This document shows positions 17,601-25,775 of a stretch of DNA of 46,353 nt, one piece after another. Positions within the stretch are counted from its first letter, which is position 1; the number at the start of each line of letters is the position of its first letter. The translations under genes were made by a program, and so were the position numbers. The DNA comes from Candidatus Gastranaerophilus phascolarcticola (GTDB lineage: Bacteria > Cyanobacteriota > Vampirovibrionia > Gastranaerophilales > Gastranaerophilaceae), in NCBI GenBank assembly GCA_001899335.1, contig MOYE01000004.1, positions 77,862 to 124,214 of the forward strand, read 5' to 3'. Under the pieces are notes generated by a model. That model worked only from the letters and a program-made list of their open reading frames with translations, was not told the origin of the DNA and searched no databases.

Positions 17601-17666
17601 ATGAAAAACTTAAACTCTGAAAACCCTTGTAATAAGTCCCTGTTAAGACGGGGGGGGGGGGTATGA
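17601..17666 (+). other. Prepilin copy 2 leader ORF, interrupted at the G tract
   Basis: The expected start (ATG 17601, SD AAAGGA) encodes MKNLNSENPCNKSLLRR then Gly codons and reaches TGA at 17664-17666, a 21-residue dead end, because the G run is 12 long. With 11 (or 14, 8) G the frame continues through GYDYA into FTMAEILL. This is the OFF state of a presumed phase switch. Confidence 0.8.
17650..17661 (+). repeat. Poly-G tract (12 G) in prepilin leader
   Basis: Twelve consecutive G residues, preceded by C and followed by T. It is the only cause of the frame break between the leader and the prepilin body. Confidence 0.9.
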
Positions 17667-17679
17667 TTACGCTTTCACA

Positions 17680-18618
17680 ATGGCAGAGATTTTATTATCT
17701 CTCACAATTATAGGCGTAGTTGCCGCAATAACGTTACCAAGTTTGACGGGTAACATTAATGAGCGCACCTGGAATACGCAAAGAAAAGCACTTTATGCTC
17801 GTATGTCACAGGCTATCTCTCTTATGCCTGCACTAAATGGCTACGGAACACTAGTTGCGGGTAATGATTCAACTTCTGCCCAAGACACAGCAACCGAAAC
17901 ATTTTTAACTGACGGTCTTGCAAAAGTTTTAAAAATTAATAATATTTGTGACAACACTCACCTTGAAGATTGCGGTGTCGTCACATCGTTTACCAATATG
18001 GCTGGCTCGCAAACTTCTATGCCTACCACATTATATGAACTCAGCTCGTTCTTCAGAAGCGCAACGTTCTCCAACAGCTCTTATTCAACTATGGACACCA
18101 AAGCTGCGGCTTTTGAAACTCAAAACGGTGAAAGTATTGTTGCTTTCTACAACCAATCTTGCCCTACTGAATATCTGAATGAGGTATCATTAACACAAGA
18201 CGGATACGCATTTGGTTTCCCTCAATCAAATATGTGTGTAAACTTTATTTATGACCTAAACGGTAATAAAGGACCTAATACTGTGGGGAAAGACATCGGG
18301 ATTATGACTGTATTTAATGCTACTGACTCTAATGTTGTCGCACCAATGCCGTCATCTGCAAATAACGCCGGACAAACAACATGGTACAATGCTGCAAAAA
18401 TGTGCACAAGTGCCGACAGTGAAACACGCATACCAAACATTAATGAGCTTTCTGCAATGTTCATCAACCAGAACATTGTCAACTTAACAGCGTCTGCCCT
18501 CTTTTGGTCTGGCTCAGTCTCCACCTCATCCCATGCATGGGATGTCAGTACGTACTTCGGAGTGCGGGGCTCCTATGCCAAGACTCATACAGGCTACGTA
18601 CGTTGCGTTAAAAGATAA
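17680..18618 (+). CDS. Type IV prepilin-like protein, copy 2 (phase OFF)
   Basis: The open frame starts at the internal ATG of FTMAEILL and gives 312 residues, but translation from here would lack the positively charged leader and the cleavage site, so the real gene is probably 17601-18618 with a one-base G-tract shift. The body has LSLTIIGVVAAITLP, the shared PSLTGNINERTWNTQRK block, NICDNTHLEDCG, and NFIYDLNGNKGPNTVGKDIG. The C-terminal region has ETRIPNINELSAM, LFWSGSVS and YVRCVKR, resembling a DUF1566/lectin-like fold. In the mature form it would be a pseudopilin-anchored surface or secreted protein. Copies 1, 3 and 4 share the N-terminal sequence almost residue for residue, yet the codons differ widely. 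Confidence 0.8.
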   Translation: MAEILLSLTIIGVVAAITLPSLTGNINERTWNTQRKALYARMSQAISLMPALNGYGTLVAGNDSTSAQDTATETFLTDGLAKVLKINNICDNTHLEDCGVVTSFTNMAGSQTSMPTTLYELSSFFRSATFSNSSYSTMDTKAAAFETQNGESIVAFYNQSCPTEYLNEVSLTQDGYAFGFPQSNMCVNFIYDLNGNKGPNTVGKDIGIMTVFNATDSNVVAPMPSSANNAGQTTWYNAAKMCTSADSETRIPNINELSAMFINQNIVNLTASALFWSGSVSTSSHAWDVSTYFGVRGSYAKTHTGYVRCVKR

Positions 18619-18631
18619 TTTATCCTTTCAG

Positions 18632-18661
18632 GGCGCAAGCAGAGCTTGTGCCTTAATTTTT
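18632..18661 (+). terminator. Terminator of prepilin copy 2
   Basis: A 9-bp stem GGCGCAAGC (18632-18640) with GCTTGTGCC (18644-18652), one G-T pair, loop AGA, then TTAATTTTT. It closes the copy 2 module before murF. Confidence 0.8.
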
Positions 18662-18717
18662 CCTACACATTTCTTAAACAAATGCCCTTGCACATGTGTT
18701 AGCGGTATAATTAAGAT

Positions 18718-20031
18718 ATGAAGTTAGAAGAGATTATCAAGGCGTCAGGCGCACAAGTTATAAAAACAACTGAAACTATTTATAATATTGAGGTTTCGAC
18801 TGATACAAGAACCATTAAAAACGGTGATATTTATCTGCCTTTGAAAGGTGCGAATTTTGATGGCGAAAATTTTCTTGATAAAGCTGTCGAAAGCGGTGCC
18901 ATCGGATGTTTTATTACACGCGACAATTATCCGCAAAATGCACAAGTTGTACTTAAAGTAGAGAACACGCTTGAAACTTATCTGAAACTTGCTAATTTCT
19001 ACCGCCGCAAAGTTGCGCCAAAAGTCGTTGCAATAACAGGAAGTTCCGGTAAAACCACTACAAAAGAAATGGTTTTCGCGGTTCTAAAAGAAAAGTTCAA
19101 CACGGTCAAAACTCTTTCTAACCACAACAACGAAATCGGTTTGTGTCAGACAATTTTTTCAATGACGCCAGAAACTCAAGTTTTGATTGTCGAAATGGGA
19201 ATGCGTGGGCTTGGCGAAATAGAACTTCTTTCGCGCTATGCCGAACCTGACATTGCGATTATCACAAATGCCGGAACAGCTCACCTCGGACGCCTGGGTT
19301 CGCTTGACAATATTGCGATTGCAAAATGCGAAATTGCGCAACACCTGAACCCGCAGGGCATATTGATTTCACACGATAACGAGCGTCTGCGTAAATTTAA
19401 CAACTTTGCAGGCGAAAAATTATTTTATTCAATCAACAACGCGCAAGTTTTGGAGCGCAAAGCGGGTTATACAAAATTTATTTACAAAAATAACGAGTAT
19501 GAAATTTATACAGAGGGCGACTACAATGTTGAAAATGCTATTTCAGCGATAGAAGCGGGCTTAGCATTAAAAATGACGCCGGCTGAAATAAACCGCGGGC
19601 TTGCGTCATATAAACCGATTGAAAAACGCTGGGAGGCGGAAAATGTAGCGGGTTTGAACATTATAAACGACAGTTACAATGCGAATCCGGATTCAATGAA
19701 AGCGTCTGTCAGTGCGTTTTTAGGACTTTACCCGCAGCCGGTTGTAGTGCTTGGTGATATGGGCGAACTTGGCGAAAGCGAAGTTGAACTTCACGCGCAA
19801 GTCGGCGCTGAACTTGCCAAAATCGCGTCAAAAGGAACAAAATTCCTTACGGTCGGAAGATTAAGCCGTAATATTGCCGGTGCGCTGAAAGATTTTGATG
19901 TCACAAGCGTTGACTCGAACAAAGATGCTGCAGAAGTTTTGCGACATATGCCAGAAAATTCCAATGTATTTTTGAAAGCATCGCGTTCTATGAAGTTTGA
20001 AGAGATTATCAATTATTTAAAGGAGATATAA
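18718..20031 (+). CDS. murF: UDP-MurNAc-tripeptide D-Ala-D-Ala ligase MurF
   Basis: A 437-residue Mur ligase that adds D-Ala-D-Ala to UDP-MurNAc-tripeptide in the cytoplasm. Seen: N-terminal recognition domain with VSTDTRTIKNGDIYLPLKG; ATP-binding loop ITGSSGKTTTKEMV near residues 102-115; LSNHNNEIGLCQT; VEMGMRGLGEIELLS; and NDSYNANPDSM near 315. TATAAT at 18706-18711 ends 6 bases before the ATG and there is no Shine-Dalgarno, so the mRNA may be leaderless. First gene of a tightly packed wall operon; alr, which makes the D-Ala, is elsewhere in the window. Confidence 0.96.
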   Translation: MKLEEIIKASGAQVIKTTETIYNIEVSTDTRTIKNGDIYLPLKGANFDGENFLDKAVESGAIGCFITRDNYPQNAQVVLKVENTLETYLKLANFYRRKVAPKVVAITGSSGKTTTKEMVFAVLKEKFNTVKTLSNHNNEIGLCQTIFSMTPETQVLIVEMGMRGLGEIELLSRYAEPDIAIITNAGTAHLGRLGSLDNIAIAKCEIAQHLNPQGILISHDNERLRKFNNFAGEKLFYSINNAQVLERKAGYTKFIYKNNEYEIYTEGDYNVENAISAIEAGLALKMTPAEINRGLASYKPIEKRWEAENVAGLNIINDSYNANPDSMKASVSAFLGLYPQPVVVLGDMGELGESEVELHAQVGAELAKIASKGTKFLTVGRLSRNIAGALKDFDVTSVDSNKDAAEVLRHMPENSNVFLKASRSMKFEEIINYLKEI

Positions 20032-20034
20032 CCA

Positions 20035-21009
20035 ATGACAATGCTTTTTGTCGGATTTTTATTAAGTATGATTTTGTGTATCCTGTTCGGAGTTCCGTTC
20101 ATTGACTTTTTGAAAAAGAAAATGATTGGACAGTACGTCAAGGAACTTGCACCGGAGGCTCACGCCAAAAAACAGGGAACCCCGACAATGGGCGGCGTAT
20201 TTATTGTTGCGGCAATAATTATTGCGTCAGTTATCACTCTTTTGCTTGCCGAAAAATTCTCAACGACAAGTATCATAATCCTTATGACTTTGCTATTTTA
20301 CTTTTTTGCAGGGTTTCAGGATGACTATATTAAAATTAAGGGTCACGGAAATGATGGTTTAAGTGCGCGCGGAAAACTTTTGCGCCAGATTGCAATCGGA
20401 GTTTTGCCGGTTGCGTATATGATGATGATGAACCCGCACGCAACAGAACTTCAAATCGGACATTGGACTTTGGAACTCGGTTGGTTTTACCCGATTTTTG
20501 CGGTTTTCGTAATCACAGGCGCTTCTAATGCTTATAATCTTACGGACGGATTGGACGGATTGGCGTCTTTCACAGGTGTTTTTGCGTTTGCAGCGTGTGC
20601 AATAATCTGCTGGATTAAAGGTGCTTATCAGGAAGCAATTATTTCGGCAACTGTTGTCGGAGCGCTTGCGGGATTTTTGAAATACAACAAGCCAAAAGCA
20701 CAGGTATTCATGGGCGACACAGGCTCTTTAGCTCTTGGCGGATTACTCGGCGTAATCGCGGTTATGGGCAAATTTGAACTTCTTCTTGTTATTATCGGCG
20801 GAATTTTTGTTATCGAAACACTTTCTGTTATGATTCAGGTCGCAAGTTTCAAACTTACAGGCAAACGGGTTTTCAAAATGGCGCCAATACACCACCACTT
20901 TGAGCTTTGCGGATGGTCTGAAAAGAAAATCGTTCTCATTTTCGGACTTGTGAGCGCACTTTTGGCAATAACAGCATTTATCTTACACTGGAGTTTATAT
21001 GTTAAATAA
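20035..21009 (+). CDS. mraY: Phospho-MurNAc-pentapeptide transferase MraY
   Basis: A 324-residue integral membrane enzyme that transfers phospho-MurNAc-pentapeptide to undecaprenyl phosphate to form lipid I. About 10 membrane segments. Signature stretches: KKQGTPTMGGVFI (residues 43-55), FAGFQDDYIKIKG with the catalytic Asp pair, NAYNLTDGLDGLASF, FMGDTGSLALGG, and the MraY-specific PIHHHFELCGWSEKKI. An SD-like AAGGAGATA lies just before its ATG, inside the end of murF. The 3' end overlaps murD by 11 bases. Confidence 0.96.
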   Translation: MTMLFVGFLLSMILCILFGVPFIDFLKKKMIGQYVKELAPEAHAKKQGTPTMGGVFIVAAIIIASVITLLLAEKFSTTSIIILMTLLFYFFAGFQDDYIKIKGHGNDGLSARGKLLRQIAIGVLPVAYMMMMNPHATELQIGHWTLELGWFYPIFAVFVITGASNAYNLTDGLDGLASFTGVFAFAACAIICWIKGAYQEAIISATVVGALAGFLKYNKPKAQVFMGDTGSLALGGLLGVIAVMGKFELLLVIIGGIFVIETLSVMIQVASFKLTGKRVFKMAPIHHHFELCGWSEKKIVLIFGLVSALLAITAFILHWSLYVK

Positions 21010-22333
21010 TAAAAATGTACTTGTTTTAGGTTTATCAAAAAGTGGAATTGCGGCAGCAAAAGTCGCACAAAAACATGGAGCGAAAGTTTTCATCAGTGAA
21101 GGACGCGCTGTAAAACCGGAGTTTAAACCGATTGTTAAAAGTTTAGAGGCATTGGGAATAAAAATCGAATCCGAGGGACACAGCGAAGAATTTATTTCTT
21201 GTGCCGATTTGGCGGTTACAAGCCCCGGAATCCCGCCTCACAGCGAAGTTTTCACACGTTTAAAGGCTCGCGGGGTTGAGATAATTTCAGAAGTCGAACT
21301 TGCCTGGCGGCTGACGAAAGTTCCGTTTGCCGTAATAACAGGGACAAACGGGAAAACTACAACAACAGCTCTTACAGCGCATATTGTCAAAAGCCAATAT
21401 AAAGCAGAAGCGTGCGGAAACATTGGACTTCCGCCGTGCGATTTGTTAGAGGAAGATTTAGATTGGTTAATTTTAGAAGCAAGTTCATACCAGCTTGAAA
21501 CAAGCAGCACTTTCCAGCCGAAAATCGCGGTTTTCACAAACTTTACGCCTGATCACATCGACTGGCATCAGGGTTTGGAAAACTATTTCAATGCAAAAGC
21601 AAAGATTTTTAAAGACGTGAATTTTGCGATTTTGAACGCTTGTGACCCTAAACTTGTCGAGCTTGCACAAAGTTGCCATGGAAAAGTATTCTTCTTTGAC
21701 GGCGATAAGGGCGACAACTGTGCATTTATCCGCGACGGCGTGATGATTTACCGTGAAGACGGCAGAGAAGAAAGTATTATCTCTATTGCCGAATGTCCGC
21801 TAATCGGTCAGCATAATTACCAGAATATTATGTGTGCAATAATCGTTGCAAAACTAATCGGCGTTACAACAGAAAATATCCGCGCCAAAATAATGGATTT
21901 CAAAGCTCCGGAACACAGACTTGAAAAATGTGGAGAACTTTGCGGCACAACATTCTACAACGATTCAAAGGCAACAAACCCTGAAGCAGCAATCGTGGCA
22001 ATTGATTCTTTCAATGACTGTGACGTTGCACTAATAGCAGGCGGTCGTGACAAAAACACTGACCTTAAAGAATTTTGTAACTCTATCAACAACCACATCA
22101 AAACCGTTATCCTAATCGGTGAGGCTGCGCAAAGATTTGAAACAAATTTGCGCGAAAACGGGTTCAATAATATAATTAACGAAGAAACTTTTGAGGGCGC
22201 AATCGACAGAGCAATCAGTCTAAAACCTGATGTAGTCCTGTTATCGCCTGCGTGCGCAAGTTTCGATATGTTCTCAAGCTATGAAGAAAGAGGAAAGGTA
22301 TTCAAAGACTATGTCAGAAGCAAATTACAATAA
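20999..22333 (+). CDS. murD: UDP-MurNAc-L-Ala D-glutamate ligase MurD
   Basis: A 444-residue Mur ligase that adds D-Glu to UDP-MurNAc-L-Ala. Visible: the N-terminal Rossmann-like start VLVLGLSKSGIAAAKVA, the ATP loop ITGTNGKTTTTALTAHIV near residues 115-132, LEASSYQLE, FTNFTPDHIDWHQG, the carbamate-Lys region and NDSKATNPEAA, and LIAGGRDKNTDLKEF. The gene starts within mraY and its end overlaps ftsW, so coupled translation is likely. murC and murE are not in this window. Confidence 0.96.
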   Translation: MLNNKNVLVLGLSKSGIAAAKVAQKHGAKVFISEGRAVKPEFKPIVKSLEALGIKIESEGHSEEFISCADLAVTSPGIPPHSEVFTRLKARGVEIISEVELAWRLTKVPFAVITGTNGKTTTTALTAHIVKSQYKAEACGNIGLPPCDLLEEDLDWLILEASSYQLETSSTFQPKIAVFTNFTPDHIDWHQGLENYFNAKAKIFKDVNFAILNACDPKLVELAQSCHGKVFFFDGDKGDNCAFIRDGVMIYREDGREESIISIAECPLIGQHNYQNIMCAIIVAKLIGVTTENIRAKIMDFKAPEHRLEKCGELCGTTFYNDSKATNPEAAIVAIDSFNDCDVALIAGGRDKNTDLKEFCNSINNHIKTVILIGEAAQRFETNLRENGFNNIINEETFEGAIDRAISLKPDVVLLSPACASFDMFSSYEERGKVFKDYVRSKLQ

Positions 22334-23528
22334 ATCCCCGCTGAATGCCTCAAGAAGTAAAATTAAAAGTCTTATAGTTTCACCGCCCGACAAAACCCTG
22401 CTTGCTGCGGTGATGTTTCTAATTATAATCGGATTTATGGCAATTTTTTCTGCAACTGGTCCAAAATGTCTTTCTGACGGGCTTTCACCGTTTATCTTTT
22501 TGCAAAAACAAGTTGCGGCTTTTGTTGTCGGATTTTTTGCAATGCTTTTCTTCACCAATTTCAACTACAAAAACCTTGAAAAATATAACGGTATTGCGTT
22601 TGCAGTACTTATCGTAATGCTGATAATGGTTAAATTCACGCCGCTGGGTGTAAACGTAAACGGTGCAACAAGGTGGATTAACTTCTGCGGTCTGCAATTG
22701 CAGCCGTCAGAGTTTGCAAAACCTATTTTTGTAATGCTTCTTGCGTCAGCTTTCAAACGCAACGCAAGCATTCTTGATCCGAAAAAATGGACTTATACGT
22801 TTTTCCCGCTTATAATCGCGCTGCTTTTAATCCTTATCCAGCCAAACCTTAGTATGGTAATGCTTTTGTGCATAACAGCGTTTGTAATGTACATTTGCGC
22901 AGGCGGTGCTTTGCCTGTAATCTGGGGGGCTATAGGAGCTTTCGGAGCAGGCGTTATGGCAATAATTGTTAAACTCGCAAGCTCTGCAATAGCAGGCGGC
23001 GGCGCGATTAAAGCATACCAGCTTGGTCGTATCAAAACCTGGTTAAACCCTGAACTTGACCCACTCGGGAAAGGCTATAACATTATCCAATCCCTGATTG
23101 CATTTGCATCAGGCGGTTTTATGGGCTTAGGCTACGGCGCATCTGTTCAAAAACGCGCATACCTCCCTGAATGCCACACAGACTTTATTTTCGCCGTAAT
23201 CGCCGAAGAATGGGGATTTGTCGGATGCGTCTTTATCATAATCCTTTTCCTGACAATTATGTACCGCGGAATTTTAATCGCCTCAAGTTCTCAAGATATG
23301 TACGGAAAACTTCTTGCAATAGGTTTGACATTCTCAATTGGGATTCAAGGTTTTATTAACATGGGCGTAACAAGTTCATTTATTCCGGCAACAGGTGTTC
23401 CGCTTCCGTTCATCAGCTACGGCGGCTCCTCACTTGTTACCTCAATGATTATGATTGGAATTTTATTAAACATCTCAAAACGCAGAATTACTAAAATAGG
23501 TGGTGATGAAAATGTCCAAAGAGCATAA
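22281..23528 (+). CDS. ftsW: Lipid II polymerase FtsW (SEDS family)
   Basis: A 415-residue SEDS protein with about ten membrane segments; FtsW polymerises lipid II into septal glycan with its cognate class B PBP. Motifs: VKFTPLGVNVNGATRWINF then LQPSEFAKPIFVM in the first half, the loop QSLIAFASGGFMGLGYG, and GVPLPFISYGGSSLVTSM near the C-terminus. The frame begins inside murD; an alternative start is the ATG at 22311 (MSEANYNKSPL), and neither has a strong Shine-Dalgarno. Placement in a mur cluster before murG favours FtsW over RodA. The end overlaps the start region of murG. Confidence 0.93.
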   Translation: MKKEERYSKTMSEANYNKSPLNASRSKIKSLIVSPPDKTLLAAVMFLIIIGFMAIFSATGPKCLSDGLSPFIFLQKQVAAFVVGFFAMLFFTNFNYKNLEKYNGIAFAVLIVMLIMVKFTPLGVNVNGATRWINFCGLQLQPSEFAKPIFVMLLASAFKRNASILDPKKWTYTFFPLIIALLLILIQPNLSMVMLLCITAFVMYICAGGALPVIWGAIGAFGAGVMAIIVKLASSAIAGGGAIKAYQLGRIKTWLNPELDPLGKGYNIIQSLIAFASGGFMGLGYGASVQKRAYLPECHTDFIFAVIAEEWGFVGCVFIIILFLTIMYRGILIASSSQDMYGKLLAIGLTFSIGIQGFINMGVTSSFIPATGVPLPFISYGGSSLVTSMIMIGILLNISKRRITKIGGDENVQRA

Positions 23529-24630
23529 ATTAACGTATTTCATAACCGGCGGTGGAACCGGCGGGCATATTTACCCGGCTCTTGCAATTTTTGACGAATT
23601 ACTAAAACGCGAAACAACAGGCGATATATATTACGTTGGAAACAAAAAAAATCTTGAATACGGAATAATCCGTTCAAAAAACTATAAATTTCTTGATGTT
23701 GATGTAGAGGGAATGCCAAGAAAAGCCGACCCGCACTTTTTTATGTGGGGCATAAAACTTTTCTTTGCAGTCATAAAATCTTGTTTTTATATTCTTAAAT
23801 ACAAACCGGATGCAATCTTTGGAACCGGCGGATATGTTTCCGCGCCAACAGTTATGGCTGGCTGGCTTTTGCATGTTCCATACGTTCTGCACGATTGTGA
23901 CGCAAGACCCGGACTGGTGACAAGAAAACTTGCACCGGGCGCGAAAAGCATTTCGCTTGCCTTTGACGCAGCTAAAAATCATTTAAAAAACAAAAAAATG
24001 TACGTCAACGGCAATCCTATTAGAAAAGAATTTAAAACAATGACACGCGAAGATGCCGTGAAAAATTTAGGGATTCAAAACAAACTTACAATCTGCATTA
24101 TGGGCGGCTCACAGGGCGCAAAATCTATTAACAATGCAGCTGTAAAAATTCTTGAACTACTCTCAAAAGAGGGATTTCAGGTTATTTTTCAAACCGGCAA
24201 GCGTCATTTTTCAGAAGTTAATGAAGAATTGCTAAAAATTTATCCAAATTATAAAAAGGATAAAAACTTAATTGTACGTCCATATTTTGAGGATATGGTT
24301 TCAGTGCTGAAAGCCTCTGATATCGCGGTTGCGCGTTCCGGCTCTTTGAGTTTGTCAGAAATTTGTGCCTGTGGAGTTGCGTCAATACTTATTCCGTACC
24401 CGCACGCTGCAAATGACCACCAACGTCATAACGCAAAATATTTAAAAGACCATAACGCTGCGCTCTATCTTGAAGACGCCCAAACAACGCCTGAAAAACT
24501 TTATGAACTTCTTTCAGAACTCACACATCATCAAGAGCAGCTTGATGAAATCAAAAAGAATGCCTCAAGGCTTGCGCGTCTTAACGGAGTTGATAAAATA
24601 GTACAACAGCTTAATGAGGGGCTGGTTTAA
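23512..24630 (+). CDS. murG: UDP-GlcNAc:lipid I GlcNAc transferase MurG
   Basis: A 372-residue GT-B glycosyltransferase on the inner face of the membrane that converts lipid I to lipid II. Motifs: the glycine loop ITGGGTGGHIYPALAI near residues 11-26, FGTGGYVSAPTVMAG, the UDP-binding domain MGGSQGAKSINNAA, and RSGSLSLSEICACGVASILIP. I chose the ATG at 23512 because AGGTGGTG at 23498-23505 sits 6 bases before it; an upstream GTG at 23500 is in frame but lies on that SD. It overlaps ftsW by 17 bases, and its TAA shares a base with the ATG of folC. Confidence 0.96.
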   Translation: MSKEHKLTYFITGGGTGGHIYPALAIFDELLKRETTGDIYYVGNKKNLEYGIIRSKNYKFLDVDVEGMPRKADPHFFMWGIKLFFAVIKSCFYILKYKPDAIFGTGGYVSAPTVMAGWLLHVPYVLHDCDARPGLVTRKLAPGAKSISLAFDAAKNHLKNKKMYVNGNPIRKEFKTMTREDAVKNLGIQNKLTICIMGGSQGAKSINNAAVKILELLSKEGFQVIFQTGKRHFSEVNEELLKIYPNYKKDKNLIVRPYFEDMVSVLKASDIAVARSGSLSLSEICACGVASILIPYPHAANDHQRHNAKYLKDHNAALYLEDAQTTPEKLYELLSELTHHQEQLDEIKKNASRLARLNGVDKIVQQLNEGLV

Positions 24631-25775
24631 TGGAATATACAGACGCCATAAAACTTTTAACTTCGCAGGGCAAATTCAAAATTAACCTTGGGCTGGAAAG
24701 AATTAGTGCCGTTTTGGAACGTCTCGGAAACCCGCAAGACAAACTCAAATGCATTCACGTTGCCGGCACAAACGGAAAAGGTTCTGTCTGTGCTATTCTT
24801 GCAGCTATTTTACAAGAGGCTGGTTTTAAAACCGGACTTTATACAAGCCCGCATATATTTGACTATACAGAACGTATAAAAATTAACGGGATTGACATCC
24901 CGCGTGAAACTTTTGCACAGCTTGTAGAAAAAGTTGTAAGCCTCGGCGCAGACCTAACCGAGTTTGAAATCCTAACGGCAGTAATGTTTGAGTATTTTGC
25001 GCAGGAAAAAGTTGACTATGTGGTTCTTGAAACCGGGCTTGGCGGACGGTTTGACGCAACAAACGTTATCAAATCAAATCTTTGCGCGATTATCACGCAT
25101 ATTGACCTAGACCACACAGAACGCCTAGGCAACACACGTTCAAAAATTGCGTTTGAAAAAGCAGGGATAATTAAACCGGACTGTCCTGTTATCACTAGCG
25201 AGGGCTACGAAGAAATTAAGGACGCTGCAGACGCTAACAACTCTCTATTTCTTCTTGTAACGCCGTTTTCAGATACAACAGATTTGGCGCTAAAAGGAAC
25301 ATATCAGGGCGCAAACCTTGCGTTAGCACTCAACTGTATTCAGCTTCTTTTCCCGCAAATTCCACCATCCGTTGTCAAATCCGCGCTTAGAAAGGTTCAA
25401 CACCCATGCCGGTTTGAATTTCACCCCGACGCAAACCTAATCATCGACGGCGCGCACAACCCAAACGGCGCACTGGCTCTTCGTGAAAGCCTTGATACTT
25501 ATTTCCCAGCCGAACCACGGCGTTTTATCTTTGGCTGTCTACGTAATAAAGATTTTGAAACAATGATGAATACACTTTTCACCCCGAACGATGAAATTTA
25601 CTTCTATCATTTCAACAACCCGAATTCCATGCCGGTCGCGGAACTCGCACAAGTTTGTCCCTACCCGTCAAAACCTTACACAGCGGGTGTCATCATGCCG
25701 GACAAGCTCAACATAATCTGCGGCTCTTTCTATATGCTCAACGAATTAATTACTGAACATCATTGTATACGCTGA
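24630..25775 (+). CDS. folC: Folylpolyglutamate/dihydrofolate synthase FolC
   Basis: A 381-residue Mur-ligase-like enzyme that makes dihydrofolate from dihydropteroate plus Glu and/or extends folate polyglutamate. ATP loop VAGTNGKGSVCAILA near residues 44-58, then LYTSPHIFDYTERIKING, the segment LETGLGGRFDATNV, THIDLDHTERLGNT and IDGAHNPNGALALRESL. It is shorter than typical FolC (about 420-430), mainly in the C-terminal domain. It is the last gene of the mur operon, in the place where murC is often found. Its final 26 bases overlap the convergent glycosyltransferase gene. Confidence 0.93.
   Translation: MEYTDAIKLLTSQGKFKINLGLERISAVLERLGNPQDKLKCIHVAGTNGKGSVCAILAAILQEAGFKTGLYTSPHIFDYTERIKINGIDIPRETFAQLVEKVVSLGADLTEFEILTAVMFEYFAQEKVDYVVLETGLGGRFDATNVIKSNLCAIITHIDLDHTERLGNTRSKIAFEKAGIIKPDCPVITSEGYEEIKDAADANNSLFLLVTPFSDTTDLALKGTYQGANLALALNCIQLLFPQIPPSVVKSALRKVQHPCRFEFHPDANLIIDGAHNPNGALALRESLDTYFPAEPRRFIFGCLRNKDFETMMNTLFTPNDEIYFYHFNNPNSMPVAELAQVCPYPSKPYTAGVIMPDKLNIICGSFYMLNELITEHHCIR

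Noticed and set aside
17650..17661. G-tract frameshift as pure sequencing error
   Set aside because: Not excluded for any single copy, but four copies share a G tract at the same leader position, in two orientations and two out of three complete ones out of frame, which favours a real switch. Read-level data would decide.
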